64,000 nucleotides of DNA from Leishmania martiniquensis (Eukaryota; Euglenozoa; Kinetoplastea; Trypanosomatida; Trypanosomatidae): assembly GCF_017916325.1 (NCBI RefSeq), contig NC_090151.1, positions 5,001 through 69,000 on the forward strand. The letters run 5' to 3'. The notes under the pieces were generated by a model. It did not search any database. It was not told where the DNA came from and was given only the letters and a program-made list of their open reading frames with translations. The stretch's first letter is position 1; every line of letters begins with the position of its first letter. Below, piece by piece: positions 36,495 through 46,100 of the stretch. The translations under genes and the position numbers were made by a program.

Positions 36495-36902
36495 GGGAGT
36501 TGCGGATGCCGTGTGGCACCGTCCCCCGGAGCGTCCCGTACAAGTTGCGATTGCCAGTCGACCGAATGAGCTCATGGACGCCGTGTCGACAGAAGATGTT
36601 TTGCCTATGCACAGCCCCTCTCCGGGCGGCGGCCGTGATGGCCATCGATGTCGAAGGCTGGTAGGTGTTAAATGAGCGGAGCTCCTTGTACAGGTAAAGG
36701 AAGGCTTCGGCGTTCAGGTGGTGGTACGGGGCTTGCTTCGCCTTGCGCTGCTCGCGCTCCACACCTGTGCAGACAGGGGCGGGGTCCAACTCTGCCTGGA
36801 TACGAGGCCACTGCGCTACCTCGACTCCACCCACCGGACTGCATGATCTGGTGCCGGATATGATCGCACAATGGCAAGGGGGAGCAGGAGCAGGGCAGCC
36901 AT
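36484..36902 (-). pseudogene. Small gene with an apparent frameshift
   Basis: Two minus-strand frames appear to be halves of one gene. The first starts at ATG 36902, ten nt after a trans-splice AG (36913-36914) with its pyrimidine tract at 36945-36990, and encodes a hydrophobic start (MAALLLLPLAIVRSYPAPDH) before stopping at 36816. The second, in a different frame, has no ATG of its own near its beginning but has strong coding character (EVAQWPRIQAELDPAPV; YHHLNAEAFLYLYKELRSF) and runs to a stop at 36484. One missing base, most simply in the G-rich sense-strand stretch 36827-36837, would join them into about 139 residues. It could be a young pseudogene or a sequence error. The product, with one N-terminal span, is not recognised. 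Confidence 0.5.
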
Positions 36903-38296
36903 ACACAGTGGCCTCTCGGCGACCACGAACGGCGCGCGGCCCATGGCAAGATAGGAAAGCGAGCAGAGGGGAGGGCGTAGCCGAGAAGCGTTGGTCTCTT
37001 CAGCGAGTTGCCTATGCTTCGTAGGGAGTCGAAGAGTGCCCCCTACCGCAGAGCGCGGGCGCGTCGAAAAAAAAGGGCTACGCTCCATTGCGTGCCAGAG
37101 CAGAACTCTTGCAGCGAACGCTGCCATGCATCAGCAACACCTTCGTTGCCTTGGTTGTGAATACGGCGCTACCAGCGTGATGTACACTGGAGAGGGTGTG
37201 TGTGTGTGGGGGGGGGGGAAGGGGGGTGATTCCAATCCTTGAGGCCACTGGCCTACGTGGTTATTCGGAGAGGGAGAGGGAAGAAGGGGAGCGTGCGCCG
37301 CACCGGCCTACGGAAAGAGCCGCGGAGGGTAGCATCGCGGCCGGGTTGGGGCACCAGCGGGTCGCACAACTGCAGGCAATGGGGGAGAGACGCAGTGGAA
37401 CGACTGAAAGAGAGGGCGTCGGCGAAGCACAAAGAAAGACCTCAAGGAAATGAGGCTGCCACGCCGCCACGGGGTGGCACGGGGACACAAAGCGATGCGG
37501 GAAGGATTTGAGGAAACGAGGGAGGAGGCGCATACAGCGCATGCGGCCTATGCTTAAGGAGCCCGTGCCACTCGCCATTGCCTCTTTCCATAGAAAAGTG
37601 AGCCAGCCCTGGGGGAAATAGGAAGAGGCGCCCAGCGGACCCTGCACCTTCATCTCCGCCAGAGACCTATCATGCGACGGCCGAAAGGTCGCACGTTGAC
37701 TCCTGCTGACCACTTTGTTCCCGCACCCAATCAACCATATCCACCAGTCTGCAGATGCCTGTGTCTCTTTACGGGCGCGCCTGCGGTATACGATCGGCAC
37801 GTCGCCTGTTACTGTTTGCTTACACACCACCGCACCAGAGGGAGCGCCCCTCGCCATCATCAGTTACCGAAGCCGATTAAACATGGGAGAAAAAAAGGGC
37901 AGACAGACAGCGAGGACAGATGCACACACACACAGACACATATACGTAAAGACACAGGCGCACGCTCCCATACAGGATTAGTGTGTCCGAAACGGACACA
38001 CACGGAGAGAGAGGCAGACAAGTGCACGCAGCCCCTACGCGCTCAGGCACACCTCTCGCAGATACTAAGAGAGGGACCGAAAAGCACAGCGATCACTGCG
38101 GCAAGGAGAAATATATAAAAAATGCGAGCCAAAGAAAAGGCCGCAGCTGCCGGAGCGTAAGCGCGCACAAAGACGAACACAAAAGGCGATGAGCAAAGAC
38201 ATAAAAGGGACAAAGGAGAACACTGAAAGACAACGCACACTTCTTTGCGTCGTCGGCGTGTCGCCGTCCACTCTTGCCTGCGAAGCCGCCGCGGCT
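36903..38296. other. Spacer between the broken gene and eIF1A
   Basis: Contains the acceptor site of the broken gene (36913-36990), a G-rich plus-strand run at 37207-37226 and a short ACAC-rich tract at 37923-37938. The rest should be the eIF1A 3' UTR, about 1.1 kb. A 199-codon frame on the minus strand at 37261-37860 looks like chance. Confidence 0.5.
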
Positions 38297-38803
38297 TTAG
38301 AGGTTGTCGAGAGCGGCAAGCGGGTCGTCCATGATCACCTCGTTTCGGTCGATCGCGTTCTGGTCATCGTCCTCGTCCTGCGCATCATCCTCCTCGTTCA
38401 CAAAGATATAGTCGGTGTTGCCGTTGTTATCGCGCTCCTCGGCAGAGCGGAAGTCGCGCGGGATGGCGTTCTCCTTGACCAATAGGCGCACCTCGGCGGG
38501 GGTAAAGCGATGAATAATGTCGACGACGTCGTTCTCATTAAATTCGCGCTTCGCAACAAGGACTACGTCGCCCTGGCCGATCCACACCTTTCGCACCATG
38601 GCGCCGCGGATGGCGCCGATGACGGTGGTGCCGCCAGCGAGCTGGAGCTCGAGGCGCAGGTTGCCCAGGGCTTTCTTCACCTGGGCGTACTCCTCACCTT
38701 CATCGGGGTTGGCGTACGTGAGGTCACGCTTCTGGTTCTGCATGTTGCCTTTCGAGTTACCAGCCTTGAAGGACTTACCGCCCTTACCCATATTCTTCGG
38801 CAT
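38297..38803 (-). CDS. EIF1A: Translation initiation factor eIF1A
   Basis: A 168-residue eIF1A, the cytosolic factor that sits in the ribosomal A site during scanning and start-codon selection. The basic N-terminal tail (MPKNMGKGGKSFKAGNSKGN) is followed by the OB fold at about 38-110, including VIGAIRGAMVRKVWIGQGDVVLV (61-83, split here as motif positions) and the helical IIHRFTPAEVRLL. The acidic C-terminal tail ends in DDPLAALDNL, in the place of the eIF5B-binding DIDDI tail of other eukaryotes. The frame extends further upstream, but the ATG at 38803 matches the family start and lies 17 nt after a trans-splice AG. Confidence 0.95.
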   Translation of the reverse strand: MPKNMGKGGKSFKAGNSKGNMQNQKRDLTYANPDEGEEYAQVKKALGNLRLELQLAGGTTVIGAIRGAMVRKVWIGQGDVVLVAKREFNENDVVDIIHRFTPAEVRLLVKENAIPRDFRSAEERDNNGNTDYIFVNEEDDAQDEDDDQNAIDRNEVIMDDPLAALDNL

Positions 38804-38820
38804 TTTCGCGAGTGGGGATG

Positions 38821-38837
38821 CTTGAAGAGGGGGGAGA
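38821..38837 (-). promoter_or_regulatory. Trans-splice acceptor of eIF1A
   Basis: A sense-strand AG at 38821-38822 follows a short pyrimidine tract (plus-strand purines at 38825-38837). The leader is about 17 nt. Confidence 0.6.
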
Positions 38838-39271
38838 CGCAATACTGTACGGATGAAGTAAGAGCAGCTCAGTCGCGAGACGGCTGCTTCTGTGACGTGT
38901 TGGACGAACGGAAGCGGTGCTATGGGCGAGAGAGAGGGAGAGAGGAGGGCAGCGAGAAAAAGGCGAATAGCGCTGCGTGCTTACGGTGCAATGGCTGAGC
39001 AACCTGAGCCTCAGATGCAGATCAAAATGTGAGCGAAACGGGGGAGGGAAGGGGGGTGCAGAGAAAGCTACGAAGGTCGAAGCGAGCGGCATTATTGGAG
39101 CGAACAGCGCGTGCCCCCATCTGTGGCCGACGAGCACAGAAGCGAAGACACTGCAAATGGCGTAGGTGGGGCCACTGCCGCACCGCCCTCCACACTTGCA
39201 GAACGCATGTCTGTTTGAGCAGCGAGCATTGGAGCGATGCGCGCGCCAGCTTCGCTACGCAGGGGCCCCTC
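38838..39271. other. Spacer between eIF1A and repeat copy C
   Basis: Purine-rich plus-strand DNA (38929-38959 and 39036-39065) may add to eIF1A splicing signals. The stretch 39230-39271 flanks repeat copy C and is unlike the flanks of copies A and B. No gene is seen. Confidence 0.45.
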
Positions 39272-39582
39272 GCCGGGCGCCACGCCGCGCAGCCCCGTCT
39301 CCGGAGCGGCACATGCTCCCCGCACCAGTGGCCAGAGTGAGGGCCGGGCGGGATGCACGCCAGTGTCACGCCGACACCCCGCCCTCCGTACCGATCGCGC
39401 ACACGTGGGCACCGTCGCAGTCCCATGCACGGCCTCGCCACCGACAGGCATAGCCGATACACCGCCCTGCATGCCCTCCGCCCCCCCCACCCACTCACCC
39501 ACCCACCGGCACCCACATCCAGACACACTCTGTAGGAGCTCGGCCCGATTCCCAGCACCAGCGGAGCTAGCATGGCGTGGGC
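39272..39582. mobile_element. Dispersed retroposon-like repeat, copy C (internal block only)
   Basis: 311 bp match copy A 15997-16307 at constant offset with three mismatches. Neither end of the longer copies is present. It lies downstream of the proline-rich gene at 40.1 kb, again in expected 3' UTR sequence. Sharp loss of similarity on both sides suggests that this block moved alone or that the rest was deleted. Confidence 0.75.
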
Positions 39583-40057
39583 TGGAGCGAAGGGCCAGCG
39601 GCATGATCCGCTTAGCAAGTTCTCTTGGTGAGATGCATATACACAGAGAAAAGGACCTACCACACGCGCGGCCGCATGTCGATGCTCGTTGCCTTTGCGC
39701 ATTGGCTCACGCCTGCGCATGCAGGCATTCGCACCCCTCGCGCTGCTACCCCACTTCGGTGCGAAGCTGACGCCGCAGCCCCTACGCGCCGTGCGTCTGC
39801 GCGATCAGAATGTCCACTCTTCGTCATTTGGGGCCGTCGTACGACAGCTGGACAACGGGAAAGCTCCGAAGAACAGCCGATGCCGGTGACGCCACGTTGA
39901 GCTGGATTGCTGATGGTTCCCTCGTCGGTTTTTTTCGGTTCAGCTTTTCGGCGAGGGGCAGTCGATCGTACGTGGCAATCGACTGTGCGGCAGCACCCAC
40001 TCGCATGCACGCGTCACGCTGTCTGTGGGCTTTCGAGTGCAGCATAGCGGTGAAGTG
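39583..40057. other. 3' UTR of the proline-rich protein gene
   Basis: Immediately upstream, on the sense strand, of repeat copy C. The plus strand is rich in CGC and GCA words, without a recognised frame or hairpin. Confidence 0.45.
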
Positions 40058-40717
40058 CTATCGCAGGTACGAGCGCCGTGCCTCTACGCTGTTTGTATGG
40101 ACAGTGCGCCTAATGTCATCGTGCGACCACGCGAAATTGAAGACATCCACACCGAGCGCCTCTGTGTGTGCTGCAGCTGCGCTCCGTTGCGGGGTACCGC
40201 CTCCGCTGTATGGCCCAGGAGAGAGGCTCGGCGCCACTTGCTGGCACGCCCAGCTCGGCTGGTAACCGTCACGCGGGGTTCGCGGCGAGTCGCTTACTAC
40301 AATGAGAGGCGATGGCGCTCGATGCCGCGACTCTTTCGAAGGTTTTAGCCCAACGCTGCTGTCACTGCCACCAAGCAGCTCCGCTACGTGGTCACGTTTG
40401 CCGTAGTGTGCGTGCGACGGGGAGAGGAGCCTTGACCCTTCTTGTGCGGGTCGCGATGGAGAGGGCAGCGGCGTAGGCGACACAGCGACGTTGCTTCGAG
40501 ACCCTGGGCAAGGGAAGGGAAGCGGTTCGTGCGTGATGGGGTTTAGTTGTCTGCCGGCTGCGTCCTGGCGAGCGCGGGCACAAAAGTCTCGCACACGGGG
40601 CTGCTGCGGAGGAATGAGGCACTGAGTGTTCGGCAGCTCCTTCCAATCGTACTCGAGCGTCTGCAAGTTGTACCGGTTCGGCTTCCCGCACACCTCTTCC
40701 CTCTTCCTAAGCGGCAT
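40058..40717 (-). CDS. Proline/serine-rich protein of unknown function
   Basis: A 219-residue protein I do not recognise. The first 65 residues look ordered and conserved in style (GKPNRYNLQTLEYDWKELP; RQLNPITHEPLPF). Residues about 70-180 are Pro/Ser-rich and probably disordered, with several SP sites. The last 30 residues (DVFNFAWSHDDIRRTVHTNS) are again ordered. NPIT-type motifs occur in some axonemal microtubule-associated proteins, which is a very weak hint of a flagellar role. No membrane span or catalytic motif. The start ATG at 40717 has a sense AG 4 nt upstream (40721-40722) and a GA-rich plus-strand tract (40732-40764). Confidence 0.65.
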   Translation of the reverse strand: MPLRKREEVCGKPNRYNLQTLEYDWKELPNTQCLIPPQQPRVRDFCARARQDAAGRQLNPITHEPLPFPCPGSRSNVAVSPTPLPSPSRPAQEGSRLLSPSHAHYGKRDHVAELLGGSDSSVGLKPSKESRHRAPSPLIVVSDSPRTPRDGYQPSWACQQVAPSLSPGPYSGGGTPQRSAAAAHTEALGVDVFNFAWSHDDIRRTVHTNSVEARRSYLR

Positions 40718-41745
40718 TGTCTCCCGTAGCGACAGGCGAAGAAGACGGAGAGAGAGAGAGAGACGCGATGCCTCAGGGAGTTGACAGCTGGCGCCTGCGT
40801 GTTGTACGCCAGTTTACGCGTGCGACTAAGCCGAGGGACGGAGGTGCGGGAAACGGAGAAGACGTACAAAAAGAAAACGGAAGCAGAGAGCGAAAGTAGC
40901 GCGAGGAGGTCTCCGCCCAGATGGCGGGCCCTTCTCCAAGCCGCTGTCGGCGCCCTGTGCAGCCCGGTGCGCTCTCAAGGCAATCACTGCCGGCGGAATG
41001 CTGAGATCGGTAATGCAAAGTGCACCCCATACCTTAGGATGTGTGATGTAGTGGAAGCGGGGAGTGAGAAAGGCACAGGGAGAAAGCAGCGGAAGAAATT
41101 TCGACGTCTCACATGTACGAAATGCGGCCCAACTTATGCGCATGGACACGGTGCGGAACTCTCGTTGATGGGGCCCGGAAGCCGATGTGGGCGACAAAGC
41201 AGCGCCCGTGTGAGCAGAAAGAGAGGGACGAAGCGCATCTTCGCACTGTGCCATGCGTGAGAAGCAGCTCTCCGATAATGGATGCACGCCGTCGTGCATC
41301 CGATCGTACTCGCCTAGATTGACACACTCCATCAGACGTGCGTGCGATTGTAGCGGAGAGAGGCGTGTGCACTCTCTACGCAACCTCCCCCGCGGCAGAT
41401 GCGGGCACGCGACGGCGCCCCCGTTGTTCGGGAAACACGAAGTGCCCTTGTGGCACTTTCTCTGTGCCCGTCGAGAGATTAGCCGAGCGCTTGTGCGTAC
41501 ACAACAACGAGCGGGCGAGGCGGACTGCACAGCAGTGCTGCATAGAGCAAGTCACTCCCCACAGGGGAAGCTAACCTGAATCTGGAAAAAAAGCACGCAG
41601 GCACGGGCGCGCAAGGGGAGAGACCGCACATGAGCCAGTCGGGGAAGAGCCCCGACCGCGACGCAATGACACGCGCACCAATGCCCTTCTTGCGAGGGGA
41701 AAGGGAAGGACGAGACAACAGGAAACGGCGATGCAGGTCCCACCC
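40718..41745. other. Spacer between proline-rich gene and bL17m gene
   Basis: Begins with the trans-splice site of the proline-rich gene (40721-40764). Holds a perfect 9-bp hairpin at 41280-41301. A 234-codon minus-strand frame at 40826-41530 starts with GTG and shows no protein-like composition, so I treat the region as the bL17m 3' UTR. Confidence 0.5.
41280..41301. repeat. 9-bp hairpin with a 4-nt loop
   Basis: The arms 41280-41288 and 41293-41301 are exact reverse complements around a CCGT loop, in the presumed 3' UTR of the bL17m gene. Confidence 0.9.
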
Positions 41746-42663
41746 TCAGCGCTTCCTCTGCGGCTCCGGTCCTTCCCCTACGGGAGACGGGGAGCTGCCC
41801 TGTCCGCCCCCCTCACCAGCGGCCTCGTACGAGTCGTCGTCCAGGTCGATGTCTTCGAAGTCGCCCGTGTTTGCGAGCATCTCGTTGTGCCACTCCTCCT
41901 CTTCTTTCTCCGTCCATAGCGGATCCACGTCGCTCGGATGCGGAACGTTGCGGACACCCCAATAGCGCAGCTTGGCGTGCCGCAGCCGCCACCAGTGGTG
42001 AAACTCCTCCGTCTTAAACTTACTCGCCCAACGGTCGAACGCCATCTGCATGTGTGGCGGACGCTGAATACCTTTTTCGGTCTCGACGATGCGCGGCGGC
42101 AGGAAGAAGCGCTCTGGCCCGGCTGTGTAGTCCTCGCCCTTGTGGTTGTCGCTCATGTCTCGATTCTTATACTCAACAAAGTACATGGCGACGTTGTCGG
42201 CGCGCCGGCGCCCCTTCAACCGCGTCATCATAGCGTACTTGCCATTCATATCACGGAACCGACGCGGATACTCATCAAACGCCTTGTCGACCATGAGAGG
42301 GTCGTGCAGGAAGTAGGCCAGATGCTGGCGCGAATCTGTGTCACCGGCCTTCGCCAGCTCGACAACGTGGTCTGCCAGGATGCGCAGTGCCGGGGCGCGA
42401 GCCCCGCCCACAATGACGTAGTCCTTTCGAATCAGCTCCGTCACCATGCGGCGTGCGATTTGCTGGCGGTGAAACGGACTGCGAGCGCGAAACTTTGGCA
42501 GCTTACCGCGCTCCCAGCCGTAGTCGGCCATCAGAGGCTCGCTGGTGTCCCATGGCTTGTGTGTGATGGAGGGGTTATCGTCGACGCCGGCAAAGCGCAT
42601 TTTCTTCGCGTTCCCCATCACGGGTGGCGGTCGCCCATGGAGCAGCCGAGACCACCGGAGCAT
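41746..42663 (-). CDS. Mitochondrial large-subunit ribosomal protein bL17m
   Basis: A 305-residue mitoribosomal large-subunit protein. The L17 domain spans about 62-165: SPFHRQQIARRMVTELIRKD at the start, ARAPALRILADHVVELAKAG with the tunnel-exit helix, and a final RRADNVAMYFVEY strand. The first 25 residues (MLRWSRLLHGRPPPVMGNAKK) are a good mitochondrial presequence. A 140-residue extension follows, ending in an acidic and then Gly/Pro-rich tail. The open frame extends 51 codons further upstream as Leu/Pro/His-rich leader sequence, but the ATG at 42663 begins the presequence and is the first ATG after the likely trans-splice site. Confidence 0.88.
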   Translation of the reverse strand: MLRWSRLLHGRPPPVMGNAKKMRFAGVDDNPSITHKPWDTSEPLMADYGWERGKLPKFRARSPFHRQQIARRMVTELIRKDYVIVGGARAPALRILADHVVELAKAGDTDSRQHLAYFLHDPLMVDKAFDEYPRRFRDMNGKYAMMTRLKGRRRADNVAMYFVEYKNRDMSDNHKGEDYTAGPERFFLPPRIVETEKGIQRPPHMQMAFDRWASKFKTEEFHHWWRLRHAKLRYWGVRNVPHPSDVDPLWTEKEEEEWHNEMLANTGDFEDIDLDDDSYEAAGEGGGQGSSPSPVGEGPEPQRKR

Positions 42664-42698
42664 CGCGAGCGCAGCTGTGTGTGTGTGTGTGGTATGGG

Positions 42699-42729
42699 CT
42701 CGCGTGGAAGGAGGGAGGAGAAGACACAA
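42699..42729 (-). promoter_or_regulatory. Trans-splice acceptor of the bL17m gene
   Basis: A sense-strand AG at 42699-42700 follows a pyrimidine-rich tract (plus-strand purines at 42706-42729). The 35-nt leader would contain the CA run opposite the GT microsatellite at 42676-42691. Confidence 0.6.
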
Positions 42730-43132
42730 AGAGCAGTAAAGGGGGAAGGGTGCGATGAGGCTGAGGAACAGAGAGGCACAGATGTGCCGCGCACCGAGAA
42801 GGGCAGGAAAAAGCAAAGAAGCGCTGTGACGCTACCCGTGTCGCACTATGATGCGCATCCTTTCTGGGGCCGCTGGCGTTCTCGGCACCTCGCGTGAAGT
42901 TAAGATTTCGAAGTTTCTTCTTTCTGTCCTCATACGTCGTGGCGTCGAAAGGAGTCGCGAACAGCCGTCGAGGGTTCGCGTTTCGGCTTCGAGTACAAAG
43001 TGAGTGCGATCAACGTTTCAGCAATACACACGCTGCCGTAGGCCGGCGGACAAGGTACCGACGGGCACCTACGTGCACACGCGCTGACGCAGTCGAAGAG
43101 ACAGAAGCACGCGGTAGGTGCAGAGACACCTT
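42730..43132. other. Spacer downstream of the BLTP1-type gene
   Basis: Presumed 3' UTR of the giant gene, surprisingly short for a gene of that size. No frame, hairpin or repeat is evident. Confidence 0.5.
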
Positions 43133-46100
43133 CTAGAAGTCAAGCCGCCTTGCCTCAGGGGCACTGGGCGGTTGCGGCAGTGGCGACCCTCTAGCACTTG
43201 GTCGAACGTCCTCAGAAGTGGTGGTGGCTGCCGCCATCGTCATCTTGATCGGGCTTCGCTGCGTCACGCGCTCGCTCGCCACATCAGAGAGGGAGCGGAG
43301 GAGCTTCTCCAGCTTATCGCACAGCGCCGTGTGCACAACGTGCGGTAGCATCTTCTCCGTCACTCCCAGCCAATTGAGAATGACCTCTGTGTTGACAGAC
43401 ACGTCGCCACCGAAGCGCAGCTGCGGCGAAAATTTAGAGCTGCGCAGCGCCTTGAGGACGCGCGGGTCGACGGTCGCCGCCACCGCAGCAGGCCCCATAG
43501 TCGAGCCGGGAGTAGCGTATGGCAGACCCCCGTCCCCCGTGCCACTGACAGCGATTCCGGCGGCGGTGTCGACAAGGCTGTTCCCCGAGTCACGCCGTGC
43601 CATGTGACTGGGGGTATCGTCCTTAAAGCCGGCGATGTCGACCCGCCCGAAATGTTGAAAGACATCGGCGTTTTTCTTGTCGGTAAAGGACTTGATGAGC
43701 GTAATCATTTCCTCGAAGTCACGGAAACGCGGGTTGCCCGTCCACGGGTGAGTCTGGCGCAGTGTAAGCGAGAAGCCCACCTCTGCTGAGCCGAGCACCT
43801 GCCGTGTGTAGAACTCAAAGTGATTGACACCTTGAAAGCCCATGACCACCACGCGCGGCGTCCCTGGTCGGTACACCTCGACATTGTGTGACTCGATGAC
43901 GAGCACTTTCTTCGCAGCGCTGTAGTCATCGCACGGGCATTCAGCGAACGACAGGCGAGCTTTGGGGAAGCTCAGCACTACGCACCCAACTGCCGCCTCC
44001 CCTGACGCGATGGCCCCCAGCAGCACCGTTGTCTCCTCCAGTCCGACACGTACTTGCCCGCACGGTACGCGCAGTAAAGTGTTGCCCATAAAAGGGATGC
44101 GGGCGCGCGCTTTTTGCGTGGCCACGCTTGCCTCGCTGAGGGACCCGCTTTGGCTTTCAGTGCTTCGATCCTCCATTGTCCGCGAAGGCCTTTGTGGCCC
44201 CTTCACAACGGTCCTTATGTTGCTGACGGGGGCTTGAGCCGTTAGCGCCGGCGCGGTCTTCTCCGTCATTCGGGTCTCAGCGATGCGCCGCTGCTCCGCG
44301 ACGACGGCGCTGATGTTCCGCACGAAGCCCAGAAAGGCCGGTACAGTGCTCGGAGTCACCCCAAGCGTACCACGATGCAGAAGCACATCCATGTCGATCG
44401 TTGTGTACTCCTCCTCGCCAATGCCGTCCATGGAATTGCCGCGGAGACAGCCCACCTTGCACTCAAAGATGTCCTTCAGCTGCCGCTCCTTGAAATTCAC
44501 GTGCACCTGCTGCATCAGCAGCGCCTCCCGGAAGGTTCGCTGATCAGGGGAGCGAACGAACACCTCCGCCCCGTCGGCATTCTGTATGAGAAAGGCTTTG
44601 GCCATGACGTCACCAATCATCACTCCGCCCGACAAGACGCCCTCGGAGCGAATAGACGTGTTCGAGATGCGCCCAAGCAGCAAGCTTGCGGAGCAACCGC
44701 TCGCGTGCTTGGCAACCTCCGTCACCACGTTGCACGCGCCGATGGTGAACCGGTGCGTGCTGCCAGCGCCGAGGTCGAAGAAGCAGACCGCGCGGGAGAG
44801 TCCGAGGTAGAAGAGGATGCGGCTGTCGATGGGCATCCTCCGCTGGCCCTGCAGCAGCGTCTTGGTCATGGTAGCTCGACGACCAAGCTGCGTACCTGCT
44901 ACCTGCTTGGCAATCTCTCGGCCGGCGGCGCCTCGCCGCAAGAGGCGCCGCGCCGTCTTCAGCGTCTCCGACGTCGTGATGGACCACAAATTGACGACCA
45001 AGAAAAGCTGTGATATGTGCTGCAGTCGAACTGTCAGGTTTGGCTCGCTACCTTCCGCGTTGAAAGGCAAGTAGAGCGTGACAGTGTCCACCACTCCGAT
45101 ATGGCCACTGCGCCGGCTGATTGTGAGCTCCGCCTCTGGTAGGGTCACTTCCATCGACTTGACTTCAAGTTTTGTCTGGCACTCCGCCCGCAAGCGGCGC
45201 ATCGCCATGACAACGGACGCGTCCGGGAACTTGCTGAGAAAGCGGTCGTCCCCCTCAGAACGCTCAAAGCGCTTGAAGACAAAGTTGATCGTGCCACCTT
45301 GATCGAGGTAGAGCATAAAGTGCGTCGAGGCCACCGGCTCCGAGTTGAAGATGAGGCGAAGGTCGCTAATGCTCACGTGCACGGCCATGATCCCGCGCGA
45401 CTTGCGCACTTCCACGGCAGCAGCGGGGTCTTCCAGCAGATTCCTGGCCTCCTTACTGCCACTGCTACTGTCAAGCGCTGTCTGCTGGAGCACGGTCGCA
45501 TCGATGTGCCGCAGCCGCACGTGGTTCATGCGCGCACGCGCAAGCACCGACTCATACGCTCGTGGCATCGGGACAAGCACCTCCACCAGAGGACAGTGTA
45601 GTGGTACACGCAGCTGCGGCAACTCCGCCTCCATGCTCTGCACAAACGCCATGATCTTTTTGTTGCGCTCCAGACGGTATTGCTCATCGGAGTTAGCGCA
45701 CCTCTCCACCTCCTGCGCCAGCGCTGTAATGCGTGGGCTCAGCTCGATTGTACCGGCACGTACCTCGACCCGTGCCACGGTCACGTCGTCAGACACGCCG
45801 CGTTTCCCAAGCTGCATGACAGCTCGCAAGGTCACACCTGGCAGAGGGATAGACATGATGAGGAATCGCGCGTCTGAGTTGAAGTTGATGCCACCGCTGC
45901 CTTGCTCCTGGGCAGAGTTCTGGCTGCTCATCTTCACACTAGCACTGTTGCCCGTCGTACTGTGTGCCCCCCGGGCATCCCGCATCGCGGCTATGCGATT
46001 ATTTTGCGACGACGGCGTCTCAAAGCTCACGCGGCGACGTGTCACCGGCACTGAGATCGTCCGCAGCGAGCGCGAGCCAGCGTAGGCGCGACCAGCCGCA

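Noticed and set aside
37261..37860. 199-codon minus-strand frame upstream of the broken gene
   Set aside because: Cys/Trp/Ser-rich random-looking composition, no domain, and no clear trans-splice site before its first ATG.
40826..41530. 234-codon minus-strand frame
   Set aside because: It begins with GTG, has no protein-like composition and lies in a region expected to be 3' UTR.
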